Shown here one piece after another: positions 52,458-61,109 of a DNA stretch of 64,000 bases (positions within the stretch are counted from its first letter, which is position 1; every line of letters starts with the position of its first letter). The translations under genes were made by a program, and so were the position numbers. Under the pieces are notes generated by a model. It was not told the DNA's origin. It saw nothing but the letters and a program-made list of their open reading frames with translations, and searched no databases. Source of the DNA: Methylotenera_A sp046598525 (GTDB lineage: Bacteria > Pseudomonadota > Gammaproteobacteria > Burkholderiales > Methylophilaceae); NCBI GenBank assembly GCA_046598525.1, contig JBKJIJ010000025.1, positions 1 to 64,000 on the forward strand. Direction: 5' to 3'.

Positions 52458-52979
52458 TTATGGCTGTGGCGCCATTGTTTTTTCTGCAGGCACGCTTTTC
52501 CAAAGCAAATACACACGGCAATCAAATTCAAGCTGGTGGTAATCTGGTTCCATGTGCTGGCAAAGCTGGTAAAACGCTTTGTCATGGTTGCGCTCTTTTA
52601 AGTGCGCTAACTCATGCACCACAATCATGCGCAAAAAGCTAGCCGGTGCTGCTTTAAAAAAAGACGATATCTTGATTTCTTTTTTGGCTTTTAATTTGCC
52701 CCCTTGAACGCGCGATATAGCGGTGTTTAGCCCCAATGCATGGTGGTTAATGCTTAAGCGATTATCAAAATGCGCTTTGTCTAGCAACGGCGCATTGCGC
52801 AGAAACGTTTGCTTAATTTCATTGCAATAGGCATAAAGCGCTTTATCGGTTTGAATCAAATGTTGCTGTGCGTAACGCTCAACAATGTAGTCGCCCAACT
52901 TTCCTTGTGCTTGCAACATCCGCACCTGCTCTTGCAAGGCAGGCGAGTAATGTTGCAAAAATCGCAATGGCGTAGACAT
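52458..52979 (-). CDS. YgjP-like (M48-related) metallopeptidase
   Basis: 173 residues. The zinc motif H-E-x-x-H is seen in MIVVHELAHLKERNHDKAFYQLCQHMEPDY, with the glutamate/histidine following as in YgjP/SprT-like peptidases. There is no signal peptide, so it acts in the cytoplasm. The family is annotated as metal-dependent hydrolases of unknown substrate. It is convergent with doxX. The N-terminal part (LRFLQHYSPALQEQVRMLQAQGKLGDYIVERYAQQH) is helical. Confidence 0.82.
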   Translation of the reverse strand: MSTPLRFLQHYSPALQEQVRMLQAQGKLGDYIVERYAQQHLIQTDKALYAYCNEIKQTFLRNAPLLDKAHFDNRLSINHHALGLNTAISRVQGGKLKAKKEIKISSFFKAAPASFLRMIVVHELAHLKERNHDKAFYQLCQHMEPDYHQLEFDCRVYLLWKSVPAEKTMAPQP

Positions 52980-53023
52980 AAGATTTAATCTAAAAGATTA
53001 CACTTTAATAATTTGGTTCAAAC

Positions 53024-53052
53024 AAAAAAGGGATGCTTGCGCATCCCTTTTA
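53024..53052 (-). terminator. intrinsic terminator after ferredoxin gene
   Basis: AAAGGGATGC-ttgc-GCATCCCTTT with flanking A/T runs lies about 15 bases after the fdxA stop. On the minus strand the stem is followed by TTTTTTG. Confidence 0.85.
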
Positions 53053-53066
53053 TAGATACGTTAAAA

Positions 53067-53390
53067 CTACTCTATTAAAAGCTCACGCTTGCCTGGCACA
53101 CCGTTCATGGCTTCAGCATCTTCTAATGCTTCTTTGCGTGAAGTGATCACTGGCCACAGTTGCGCTAAGCGTGCGTTTAAAGCAATGTATTCCTGCTGAT
53201 CTGCTGGCACATCGTCTTCGGCAAAAATCGCTTCAGCAGGGCACTCAGCAACGCATAGCGTGCAATCAATACACTCATCAGGATTAATCGCTAAGAAGTT
53301 TGGGCCTTCAACAAAGCAATCCACTGGGCAAACATCTACACAATCGGTAAATTTGCATTGAATACAGTTTTCGGTGACTACATACGTCAT
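53067..53390 (-). CDS. fdxA: seven-iron ferredoxin
   Basis: 107 residues. The N-terminal half has two cluster motifs: CIQCKFTDCVDVCPVDCF, a CxxC-x4-CxxxCP form typical of a [3Fe-4S] plus [4Fe-4S] ferredoxin, and CIDCTLCVAECPAEAIF. The C-terminal extension (ADQQEYIALNARLAQLWPVI) is normal for FdxA. It carries electrons in the cytoplasm. Its position beside the sulfate reduction genes is suggestive, because the sulfite reductase here has no flavoprotein CysJ, but it could serve other enzymes. It has its own terminator. Confidence 0.93.
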   Translation of the reverse strand: MTYVVTENCIQCKFTDCVDVCPVDCFVEGPNFLAINPDECIDCTLCVAECPAEAIFAEDDVPADQQEYIALNARLAQLWPVITSRKEALEDAEAMNGVPGKRELLIE

Positions 53391-53482
53391 ATTTATCTCT
53401 CTTTTGTTGCTTAAAAACTAATAAGTTATTTTATTTGAAATTCAATTGTTTTGCGATTGAATATTGTTAAATCTATCTAGTC

Positions 53483-53560
53483 GTCATTCTGAGCATCGCG
53501 AAGAATCCAGCTTTATTGGATCCGCCTAAAGGCTAGATTCTTCGCGATGCTCAGAATGAC
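53483..53560. repeat. palindromic repeat element, GTCATTCTGAGCATCGCGAA family
   Basis: Left arm 53483-53507 and right arm 53536-53560 are perfect 25-base inverted repeats with a 28-base centre. The arms read GTCATTCTGAGCATCGCGAA... and its complement. It is a better preserved relative of 36016-36097 and lies between fdxA and cysN. Confidence 0.92.
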
Positions 53561-53568
53561 GGGGATAT

Positions 53569-54861
53569 TTATACAATCATGCCAGCGCCAACAGTATTGT
53601 TTGTACTTTCATCAATCACAATAAACGCGCCAATTGCGCGATTTTGCGTGTAACTATCTACCATTAATGGCTGCGCCAGTTTAAAGCTAATGCGCGCAAT
53701 ATCGTTCATTTTAAGTTCGCTGGTCGCTTGTTGTTCCAGCGTATTCACATCCACTTTGTACGAAATAGCCGCCACTTTCGCTTTAGATTCACGCGTTGTA
53801 TGGCGAATGACATAGGTTCTGGCGGTAGACATTGGCGATTCAGATAGCCAGCAAACGAATGCCTCAATCTGTTTAACAGGCTGAATCGCACTACCTGTCT
53901 TAACAATCATATCGCCGCGCGAAGTATCAATTTCATCTTCTAGCAATATGGTCACGCTTTGCTCAGTTTGCGCGCTTTGCAATTGCAAATCACCAATTTG
54001 AATCGCTTTAACTTTCGACTGATAGCCATTTGGCAATACCGTCACAGCATCGCCAACGGCAATATCGCCACTTTCAATGCGGCCCATAAAGCCCCTAAAA
54101 TCGTGCAAATCGGCATCTGCACTGGCATGCGGCCTGCATACAAATTGCACAGGGAAACGGAATTCTGCATTTTGCTCTTCATCTGCTGCAGGCGCTGCCT
54201 CAAGCATTTCAAGCAATGTTTCGCCTGTGTACCAAGGCATATTATCCAAACGGTCTACCAGCATATCGCCATTTAAGGCAGACATTGGGATAAAGCGAAT
54301 ATCGCGCGCTTGTGCAAGACCGATTTCGTTGGCAAAAGCTAAATAATCGGCACAAATCTTATTGTAATTGGCTTGATCATAATCCATCAAATCCATTTTA
54401 TTGACGGCCACTACAATATGTTGAATGCCCACCAAATGCGCCAAATAGCTATGACGGCGTGTTTGTGTCAGCACACCACGGCGCGCATCAATCAAAATAA
54501 TCGCTAAGTTAGCCGTAGATGCCGCTGTAACCATATTGCGTGTGTACTGCTCATGGCCTGGTGCATCGGCAATAATATATTTACGTGTACCAGTACTGAA
54601 ATAGCGGTACGCGACATCAATTGTAATGCCTTGCTCACGTTCCGCTTGTAAACCATCGGTTAGCAAGGATAAATCCACTGCTTCCATACCGCGTTTTTTA
54701 GACGTGTTTGAAATTTGCGTTAGGGTATCGGCCAAAATGGTTTTGGTATCAAACAATAAGCGGCCAATCAGCGTGCTTTTGCCGTCATCGACAGAGCCGC
54801 AGGTCATAAAGCGCAAAAGGCTATCGTTATGGTTTGAATCGTTGTGTGTTGTATTTGTCAT
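53569..54861 (-). CDS. cysN: sulfate adenylyltransferase subunit 1 (GTPase)
   Basis: 430 residues. With CysD it makes adenosine 5'-phosphosulfate (APS), using GTP hydrolysis to drive the reaction. GTPase motifs are GSVDDGKSTLIGRLLFD at about residue 22, DAPGHEQYTRNM and VAVNKMDLMD; EF-Tu-like beta-barrel domains follow. It ends near residue 430 with no fused CysC kinase, which fits the use of APS directly by the CysH here. cysD lies upstream across a palindromic repeat of about 110 bases. Confidence 0.96.
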   Translation of the reverse strand: MTNTTHNDSNHNDSLLRFMTCGSVDDGKSTLIGRLLFDTKTILADTLTQISNTSKKRGMEAVDLSLLTDGLQAEREQGITIDVAYRYFSTGTRKYIIADAPGHEQYTRNMVTAASTANLAIILIDARRGVLTQTRRHSYLAHLVGIQHIVVAVNKMDLMDYDQANYNKICADYLAFANEIGLAQARDIRFIPMSALNGDMLVDRLDNMPWYTGETLLEMLEAAPAADEEQNAEFRFPVQFVCRPHASADADLHDFRGFMGRIESGDIAVGDAVTVLPNGYQSKVKAIQIGDLQLQSAQTEQSVTILLEDEIDTSRGDMIVKTGSAIQPVKQIEAFVCWLSESPMSTARTYVIRHTTRESKAKVAAISYKVDVNTLEQQATSELKMNDIARISFKLAQPLMVDSYTQNRAIGAFIVIDESTNNTVGAGMIV

Positions 54862-54915
54862 CGTTAAGTCTTAAAAAATCTAAATTTCCGTCAATCAATG
54901 CTGTAATGCAATTTC

Positions 54916-55026
54916 GTAATTCCCGCGTAGGCGGGAATCCAGTCTAGGTTAAAGTTGAGTGGGCAGTATTAAAGTAACCAATCCCAAATTTCTTCTTGCC
55001 TAGATTCCCGCCTACGCGGGAATGAC
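54916..55026. repeat. palindromic repeat element, GTCATTCCCGCGTAGGCGGG family, between cysD and cysN
   Basis: Left arm 54916-54939 (one change, GTAATT for GTCATT) and right arm 55003-55026 are 24-base inverted repeats. Each folds into ATTCCCGC-gtag-GCGGGAAT. The 63-base centre is different from the copy at 47821. It sits inside the cys operon. Confidence 0.92.
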
Positions 55027-55038
55027 GGTTTTAGAAAA

Positions 55039-55980
55039 TTAAAAGTATCCTTCCTTTTTGCGCTGTTCCATCGAAGCGTCAGAGGTTTGGTCATCCAAAC
55101 GGGTTGCGCCGCGCTCAGTAATAGTAGTAGTCGCCGTTTCCAGCACAATTTTACTCACAGTATCGGCATCTGAAATCACCGGCGCGGTACAAGTAATATC
55201 GCCCACTGTTCTAAAGCGCACTTGCATATTGATGACTTTTTCACCCGCTTTTGGCACGTTAATCACGTCGCCATCCGCCAGTTTAATATTGGCTGGCATC
55301 ATGGCGCCACCGCGCATAATAATGTCGCGGTTATGCGCAAAGTAAATGCTTGGTAGCTGTAAATTTTCGCGCTCGATATATTGCCAAACGTCCATTTCTG
55401 TCCAGTTAGAAATAGGGAAGGCGCGAATATTTTCACCTTTGTGGCTACGTGCGTTGTATAAATTCCACAATTCAGGGCGCTGATTTTTTGGGTCCCATTG
55501 GCCAAACTCATCGCGGAAACTCATGATACGTTCTTTGGCGCGGGCTTTTTCTTCATCACGGCGTGCGCCACCAATGCAACAATCAAAACCAAATTCTTCA
55601 ATCGCTTCTAATAACGTCACTGATTGATGTTTATTACGCGGCTCATCGGGCGTTTTTAGCACAACGGTGCCACGTTTCATTGAGTCTTCAACTGAGCGCA
55701 CAATTAAGCGTTCGCCCAATTCGGCCGCGCGTTGATCTCTAAAATCAATCACTTCTTGATAATTGTGACCCGTATCAATATGCATTAAAGGAAACGGAAA
55801 ACGGCCTGGGCGAAAGGCTTTTTCAGCCAAGCGCAAAATGCAAAGTGAATCTTTGCCGCCAGAAAACAGCAATACAGGATTGCTGCATTGCCCAGCAACT
55901 TCACGCAAAATGTGAATCGCTTCTGCTTCTAGCCAATCTAAATGTGATAGTGGCTGGTGTTTATTAGTTAACATATTCAA
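55039..55980 (-). CDS. cysD: sulfate adenylyltransferase subunit 2
   Basis: 313 residues, the adenylyl-transferring half of ATP sulfurylase. The PP-loop is seen as PVLLFSGGKDSLCILRLAEKAF near residue 36. HIDTGHNYQEVIDFRDQ, CCIGGARRDEEKARAKERIMSFRD and FPISNWTEMDVWQYIERENLQLPSIYFAHNR follow the family pattern. Cytoplasmic, partner of CysN. It lies 50 bases after cysH in the minus-strand operon. Confidence 0.96.
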   Translation of the reverse strand: MNMLTNKHQPLSHLDWLEAEAIHILREVAGQCSNPVLLFSGGKDSLCILRLAEKAFRPGRFPFPLMHIDTGHNYQEVIDFRDQRAAELGERLIVRSVEDSMKRGTVVLKTPDEPRNKHQSVTLLEAIEEFGFDCCIGGARRDEEKARAKERIMSFRDEFGQWDPKNQRPELWNLYNARSHKGENIRAFPISNWTEMDVWQYIERENLQLPSIYFAHNRDIIMRGGAMMPANIKLADGDVINVPKAGEKVINMQVRFRTVGDITCTAPVISDADTVSKIVLETATTTITERGATRLDDQTSDASMEQRKKEGYF

Positions 55981-56030
55981 TAGATTACAGTTTATATTTA
56001 AAGTGGTTTATTTAGTTTTTAATGCGGTTT

Positions 56031-56786
56031 CTACTTAACGTGCAAGCCACATTCTTTGCTGGTTGGGTCTTCCCACCACCAGCGTCCTGCGCGCACATCT
56101 TCGCCCATGGCAATGGCGCGCGTACAAGGCGCACAACCAATACTAGGGTAAAACTGATCATGTAATGCGTTATATGGCACATTATTTAAGCGAATATAGG
56201 CCCAAATTTCTGTTTCTGACCAATCGCTTAAAGGATTGAATTTCTCAAGCTTGTTGCCAGCATCATATTCGCGCACAGGCAAGCTGCTGCGCGTAGTGGC
56301 TTGCGCTGCGCGCATACCGGTAATCCACGCTTGCTTGCCGCTTAATGCGCGTTGTAAAGGTTCTACTTTACGCATGTGGCAGCAGCTTTTACGCAAATCG
56401 ATTGACTCATAAAAAGCGTTAATGCCATGATTTTTTACATAAAATTCAACAGCTTGCGCTTGTGGAAAATACACGTTTAATTTGGTGTTGTAATGCTGCT
56501 CAGTTTTGGCGATTAAATCATAGGTTTCGACTGGCAAACGGCCTGTATCTAATGAAAATATCTCAATAGCTAACTGATTTTTTAAAATAATATCCGTTAG
56601 CACCATGTCTTCTGCACCAAAACTATTGGCAAAAGTAATACTGCTTAATTCAGTGCTTGCCGCTTTTAATAAAGCCAATACTTCTGCAGTTTTGGCTTGC
56701 ACGCTGGCTTGCAGCGCATCTGTTAATACAGGCGATGTAGCAGGGTTGGTAGCCGCCGGTTTTAAAAATGAAACTTCACCTGACAT
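56031..56786 (-). CDS. cysH: assimilatory APS reductase (thioredoxin-dependent)
   Basis: 251 residues. It reduces adenylyl sulfate to sulfite. The extra cysteine pairs SCCHMRKVEPL and GCAPCTRAI, ligands of a [4Fe-4S] cluster, mark it as the APS- rather than PAPS-using form, in line with the absence of cysC. The catalytic cysteine is in SKECGLHVK at the C-terminus. Other motifs are SFGAEDMVLTDIIL and SLDTGRLPVETYDL. It starts directly at the end of the DUF934 gene, so both are coupled. Confidence 0.93.
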   Translation of the reverse strand: MSGEVSFLKPAATNPATSPVLTDALQASVQAKTAEVLALLKAASTELSSITFANSFGAEDMVLTDIILKNQLAIEIFSLDTGRLPVETYDLIAKTEQHYNTKLNVYFPQAQAVEFYVKNHGINAFYESIDLRKSCCHMRKVEPLQRALSGKQAWITGMRAAQATTRSSLPVREYDAGNKLEKFNPLSDWSETEIWAYIRLNNVPYNALHDQFYPSIGCAPCTRAIAMGEDVRAGRWWWEDPTSKECGLHVK

Positions 56787-57404
56787 TTAGCTAGCCCTGT
56801 TATAGCGTGAAAACACAGGGCGGGGCTCATCTACTGCGCCTTGATAAGGCGCGGTAAAATCAGTTAAGCTTGCTAGCGCTTCAACGGCTGAACGGTCTGC
56901 ACGCAATAAAAAGCTGCTAAAACCGCTGCGTTTTAAGAAAAATAATTGATCGCGCAACACGTCACCAGTGGCGCGCAGCTCATTCTTAAAGCCATAACGT
57001 GTGCGTAACAAAGTGCCTAAAGAGAAAATACGCCCATCGGCAAAGCGCTCAACGTGTACGGCAATAATCGGCAGGGCGTTTAAATCAGGCTGGCTGCTGA
57101 CTAAATCCGCCAACACTTCATGCGTATCTAGCCACACACCGATTTCACCATTTTCAATACGTGGTAACAGCGCATCTTTGCGCGCGATAAACACGCTTAA
57201 TGGCACAATTACTTTACCCGTGGCCGGAATCACGGTTTCCGTGATTTGCGATTCAGTAACGGTTTCTTCGCCTGTTAATTTAAATAGCACTACTTTACCC
57301 GCTTGCTTGCGCGCTTCTACATTGCTGGCTGGCAGTTGCACGGTTAGCCATGTATTTTCTACAATTTTGGCTGTGTTTTCAATTAGTTTAATTAAGTTGC
57401 TCAT
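56787..57404 (-). CDS. DUF934 family protein of the cys operon
   Basis: 205 residues. DUF934 proteins (for example VGVWLDTHE, IAVHVERFADGRIFSLGTLLRTRYGF and LRATGDVLRDQLFFLKRSGFSSF here) sit almost always between cysI-type sulfite reductase and cysH in beta- and gammaproteobacteria. Their role is not established; an accessory to the reductase is assumed from the fixed context. Its start overlaps the end of cysI by 4 bases and cysH follows without a gap. No cluster-binding cysteines are seen. Confidence 0.9.
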   Translation of the reverse strand: MSNLIKLIENTAKIVENTWLTVQLPASNVEARKQAGKVVLFKLTGEETVTESQITETVIPATGKVIVPLSVFIARKDALLPRIENGEIGVWLDTHEVLADLVSSQPDLNALPIIAVHVERFADGRIFSLGTLLRTRYGFKNELRATGDVLRDQLFFLKRSGFSSFLLRADRSAVEALASLTDFTAPYQGAVDEPRPVFSRYNRAS

Positions 57405-59068
57405 ACTGCAGCCTCTTCTTTGGCGTAAACATAAGCCTTAAATGGCGCAACGCCCAAGCGGCGCACGGTATCAATAAAGCGCTCTTCATCGGTACGCTCT
57501 TTAATGTATACGTCGATTAATTTTTGTATCACGCTTGGCATTTCATCTGCCGCAAACGATGGTCCAATGACTGAACCGATACTGGCATCGTTGCCTTGTT
57601 TGCCCCCGATAGAAACTTGGTAGAATTCTGCGCTATCTTTATCCACACCCAAAATACCAATATGACCAACGTGGTGATGGCCGCAGGCGTTCATACAGCC
57701 AGAGATATTTAGCTCAATTTCGCCAATATCATGCAGGTAATCTAAGTTATCAAATTGCATTTGAATCGCTTCAGCAATGGGGATGCTTTTAGCATTAGCC
57801 AATGAACAGAAATCGCCACCTGGGCAGCAGATAATGTCGGTTAGCAAACCAATATTTGGCGTTGCTAAGCCTGCTGCACGCGCTTTTTCCCAAACGGCCA
57901 ATAAATCGCTTAATTTAACATCGGCTAAAATCAAGTTTTGCTCATGCGAAACACGTAACTCGCCAAAGCTATATTGCGCGGCTAAATCGGCAACGGTATG
58001 CATTTGAGCGCTGGTTGCATCGCCTGGTGCTTTGCCATGAGGTTTTAGTGACAATGTAATGGCACGGTAGCCAGCTTGCTTGTGTGCATGCACGCAACGT
58101 TTTACCCAAGCGGCAAAGGCTGGGTTGCTAGCAATGGCGGCATCAAAACCGGCATCGTTTGCCGCTACACTTTCATAAGGCATGGCTTCAAAATGCTTGC
58201 CTACGCGTGCTAATTCGGCTTCTGTAATGGTGTTTGGTGCATCTTTTAAATGCGCCCATTCGGCTTCAACTTGCGCTTTAAATTCTTCAATACCTAATGC
58301 TTTAACCAAGATTTTAATGCGCGCTTTGTAAGCATTGTCGCGGCGACCATGCAAGTTGTACACGCGAATAATCGCTTCGCAATAGGTGAGGGCATGTTGC
58401 CACTCTAAATGTTCGCGAATGACAGAGCCTAAAATTGGCGTACGGCCTAAACCGCCACCAACCCATACTTTAATGGCCAATTTGCCAGCGCTATCGGTAT
58501 AAAATTCCATACCAATATCATGCGCTTGCACAATCGCGCGGTCTTGTTTGGTGCCAGAAACGGCAATTTTAAATTTGCGTGGTAGCAAGGCGAATTCTGG
58601 GTGAAATGTACTCCACTGACGCATAATTTCCGCCATGGCGCGCGGATCAATCACTTCATCTGGCGCGATGCCTGCAAATTGATCGGTAGTAATATTGCGG
58701 ATACAGTTACCAGAGGTTTGAATAGCATGCATTTCAACCGTGGCTAGTTCGGCCAACATTTCAGGCACATCTTCTAATTTTGGCCAATTTAATTGCAAGT
58801 TTTGGCGCGTTGAAAAATGGCCATAATCTTTATCGTATTTATTAGCCAAATCAGCCAATTTATGCAATTGTTTGCTAGAAAGCATGCCATAAGGCACCGC
58901 AATACGGAACATTGGCGCGTGGCGTTGAATATATAAACCATTTTGCAAGCGCAATGGGCGAAATTCTTCCTCAGATAATTCGCCTGCCAAATAACGGCGC
59001 GTTTGATCGCGATATTGCGCAACGCGCTCGTTAACAATTTGTTGGTCTAGTTTGTCGTATTTATACAT
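57401..59068 (-). CDS. cysI: sulfite reductase hemoprotein (CysI type)
   Basis: 555 residues. It reduces sulfite to sulfide with siroheme and a [4Fe-4S] cluster. Duplicated ferredoxin-like and siroheme domains are seen (SSKQLHKLADLANKYDKDYGHFSTRQNLQLNWP; GGGLGRTPILGSVIREHL). The cluster ligands lie in CCPGGDFCSLANAKS and NISGCMNACGHHHVGHIGILG. No CysJ flavoprotein gene accompanies it, so a ferredoxin may be the donor. A nitrite reductase role is possible for this family, but the cysDNH context favours sulfite. Confidence 0.93.
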   Translation of the reverse strand: MYKYDKLDQQIVNERVAQYRDQTRRYLAGELSEEEFRPLRLQNGLYIQRHAPMFRIAVPYGMLSSKQLHKLADLANKYDKDYGHFSTRQNLQLNWPKLEDVPEMLAELATVEMHAIQTSGNCIRNITTDQFAGIAPDEVIDPRAMAEIMRQWSTFHPEFALLPRKFKIAVSGTKQDRAIVQAHDIGMEFYTDSAGKLAIKVWVGGGLGRTPILGSVIREHLEWQHALTYCEAIIRVYNLHGRRDNAYKARIKILVKALGIEEFKAQVEAEWAHLKDAPNTITEAELARVGKHFEAMPYESVAANDAGFDAAIASNPAFAAWVKRCVHAHKQAGYRAITLSLKPHGKAPGDATSAQMHTVADLAAQYSFGELRVSHEQNLILADVKLSDLLAVWEKARAAGLATPNIGLLTDIICCPGGDFCSLANAKSIPIAEAIQMQFDNLDYLHDIGEIELNISGCMNACGHHHVGHIGILGVDKDSAEFYQVSIGGKQGNDASIGSVIGPSFAADEMPSVIQKLIDVYIKERTDEERFIDTVRRLGVAPFKAYVYAKEEAAV

Positions 59069-59099
59069 ATATTTTTGGAGTCAAAAGCTTACTAAAAAC

Positions 59100-59133
59100 T
59101 TAACCCAGTATTTTAATCTAAATAGTGGGTTAA
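59100..59133 (-). other. inverted repeat between TauE-like gene and cysI
   Basis: TTAACCCA (59100-59107) and TGGGTTAA (59126-59133) are perfect 8-base arms around an 18-base centre, in the 80-base gap just upstream of cysI. It could be a regulator site or a leader hairpin; there is no T run. Confidence 0.45.
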
Positions 59134-59148
59134 TTCAAAAAGTCATTC

Positions 59149-60009
59149 TCATTTAGTGCGTTTTAAGCCTAATTGTTTTAATGCCACAATAAAAAGTAAA
59201 ATTGAAACACCAATCAATTGGTTAAATTCTGGGAAAGCTAATTTTTGCCCTACATACACTAATATTAAAGCCAGCAGTGTGCGCACCCAATGTTCAGCTA
59301 CTTTTGCACTTAGGTGGCTACCAATCCAAATGCCGGGAATTGAGCCAATTAATAAGGTGCCAAGTAAGCTGTAATCCACCGTGCCTAAGCTGGCGTGGCC
59401 CAATCCTGCCACCAACGTTAACGGTACGGCATGTGCAACGTCGGTGCCCACAATTCTGGTAATAGATAATTTAGGATACAAAATAAGCAATGCCGTAACG
59501 CCTAATGCGCCAGCACCAACAGAGGTAAGTGTGACTAAAAAGCCCAAAATAACACCTAAAATAACAGTTAGCACAGGCGTGTATTGTGGGTTAATCCAAT
59601 GACCTGTTTTAGATAATTTGGCTAGTTGGTTTCTAAATAAAACCGATACAGAGGTGAGTAATAAAGCGATGCCTAGCCAAAATTTAATGCTGCTTACGGC
59701 ATGGTCGGATGCAATGTCTAAATCTTTTAAATAGAGTAAGGTTAAAAGCGATGCAGGAATGCTGCCGTAGGCCAACAAGCGTACGATTATCCAATCAATA
59801 TTGCCCAGCTTGCCGTGCGCAAAAATGCCCACGCTTTTGGTGATGGATGCATAAAGCAAATCGGTACCAACAGCGACGGCTGCTTTTACGTTAAAAAAGA
59901 TCAGTAATATGGGCGTCATTAGCGAACCACCGCCTACGCCAGTGAGTCCCACCAACAAGCCAACGACAAATCCGGCACAAATATAATAAAAGAAATCCAC
60001 GTGCTGCAT
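59149..60009 (-). CDS. TauE/SafE-family anion transporter
   Basis: 286 residues with about eight membrane helices. It matches TauE/SafE (DUF81): GFVVGLLVGLTGVGGGSLMTPILLIFF at residues 12-38, DLLYASITKSVGIFAHGK and the repeat TSVGAGALGVTALLILYP. Members move sulfite, taurine breakdown products or sulfate. Being first in a minus-strand run with cysI-DUF934-cysH-cysDN, sulfate uptake or sulfite export is likely. It diverges from the cysB-type regulator gene. Confidence 0.88.
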   Translation of the reverse strand: MQHVDFFYYICAGFVVGLLVGLTGVGGGSLMTPILLIFFNVKAAVAVGTDLLYASITKSVGIFAHGKLGNIDWIIVRLLAYGSIPASLLTLLYLKDLDIASDHAVSSIKFWLGIALLLTSVSVLFRNQLAKLSKTGHWINPQYTPVLTVILGVILGFLVTLTSVGAGALGVTALLILYPKLSITRIVGTDVAHAVPLTLVAGLGHASLGTVDYSLLGTLLIGSIPGIWIGSHLSAKVAEHWVRTLLALILVYVGQKLAFPEFNQLIGVSILLFIVALKQLGLKRTK

Positions 60010-60063
60010 ACACCCAAATGGTAGTAAAGCCGCGTAATATAACAGTTATTAATATAATCGCTT

Positions 60064-60078
60064 ATAACATATTGTTAT
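60064..60078. promoter_or_regulatory. LysR-type binding site candidate in the tauE/cysB divergent region
   Basis: ATAAC-atatt-GTTAT is a perfect interrupted palindrome with the T/A pattern common for LysR-type regulators, midway between the two divergent genes. The adjacent LysR-family gene is the natural candidate to bind it. Confidence 0.45.
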
Positions 60079-60129
60079 TTTGCTATATGATTTACTTATA
60101 TAGATTGTTTTAAGCAAAGAGGTGCATGA

Positions 60130-61062
60130 ATGAAACTTCACCAACTAAAATACATACACGAAGTTGCTCGGCAAGGCTTAAATATCTCGGCTGCGGCTGA
60201 GGCGCTACATACTTCGCAGCCCGGTGTTAGCAAGCAAATTCAAATGCTAGAAGATGAGCTGAATTTACAAATTTTTCAACGCAATGGTAAACGTTTAACC
60301 GGTATTACAGAGCCTGGTCGCCATATTGTTAAGCTGGCCGCCACCGTGATGCTAGAAATGCAAAATATTAAGCGCGTGGGTGATGAGTTTAGTAAAGTAG
60401 AAACAGGCACGCTGACTATTGCCACCACACACACGCAAGCGCGCTATAAATTGCCTGCGGCAGTTAAGCAGTTTATTTCGTCTTATCCACACGTTAAATT
60501 GCATATTCACCAAGGCGACCCAGCGCAAGTAACCGCGCAAGTGGCCAGTGGCGAGGCAGATATTGGCATTGCTACCGAAAAAATTAGCTTAGATGACCGA
60601 TTGCTTTGCCTGCCTTGTTATGAATGGAATCGTTGCGTGGTGGTGCCAAAAGGCCATCGTTTAATTGACGCTGTGCCGCTTACCTTGGCCAAAATTGCCA
60701 GTTTTCCGTTAATTACTTATGACTTTGCCTACACTGGCAGCACCGCTGTATCTAAAGTGTTTCATGATGCCGGTGTGATGCCGAATATTGTATTAAGTGC
60801 GATTGACGCGGACGTGATTAAAACCTATGTGGGATTGGGTTTGGGCGTTGGTTTAATTGCTAATATGGCTTATGACGAAGAGCGTGATAAAGATTTAGTG
60901 CGCTTAGATTGCAGCCATTTATTCCCATCTAGCACCACCTTTTTAGGGGTGAGAAAAGATGCATTTTTGCGTAATTATATTTATGGTTTTATTGAATTAT
61001 TAGCGCCACGATTTGATAGACGATCGGTAGACGAAGCCTTGAAAGCGTTTCGTAATACTTAA
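60130..61062 (+). CDS. cysB: CysB/Cbl-family LysR transcription regulator
   Basis: 310 residues. The winged HTH (1-60) reads MKLHQLKYIHEVARQGLNISAAAEALHTSQPGVSKQIQ, the CysB form. The co-inducer domain follows, with TIATTHTQARYKLPAAVKQF and GLGVGLIANMAYDEERD. CysB-type proteins activate sulfate assimilation genes in response to acetylserine or sulfide-sulfate balance. Its location opposite the tauE-cysIHDN run and the palindrome between them fit that role. It could equally be called cbl; the two cannot be told apart by eye. Confidence 0.93.
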   Translation: MKLHQLKYIHEVARQGLNISAAAEALHTSQPGVSKQIQMLEDELNLQIFQRNGKRLTGITEPGRHIVKLAATVMLEMQNIKRVGDEFSKVETGTLTIATTHTQARYKLPAAVKQFISSYPHVKLHIHQGDPAQVTAQVASGEADIGIATEKISLDDRLLCLPCYEWNRCVVVPKGHRLIDAVPLTLAKIASFPLITYDFAYTGSTAVSKVFHDAGVMPNIVLSAIDADVIKTYVGLGLGVGLIANMAYDEERDKDLVRLDCSHLFPSSTTFLGVRKDAFLRNYIYGFIELLAPRFDRRSVDEALKAFRNT

Positions 61063-61109
61063 AAGCTATACCTTTAGTTTTTGCAGCGTAATAAAATTGG
61101 AGTAACTTA

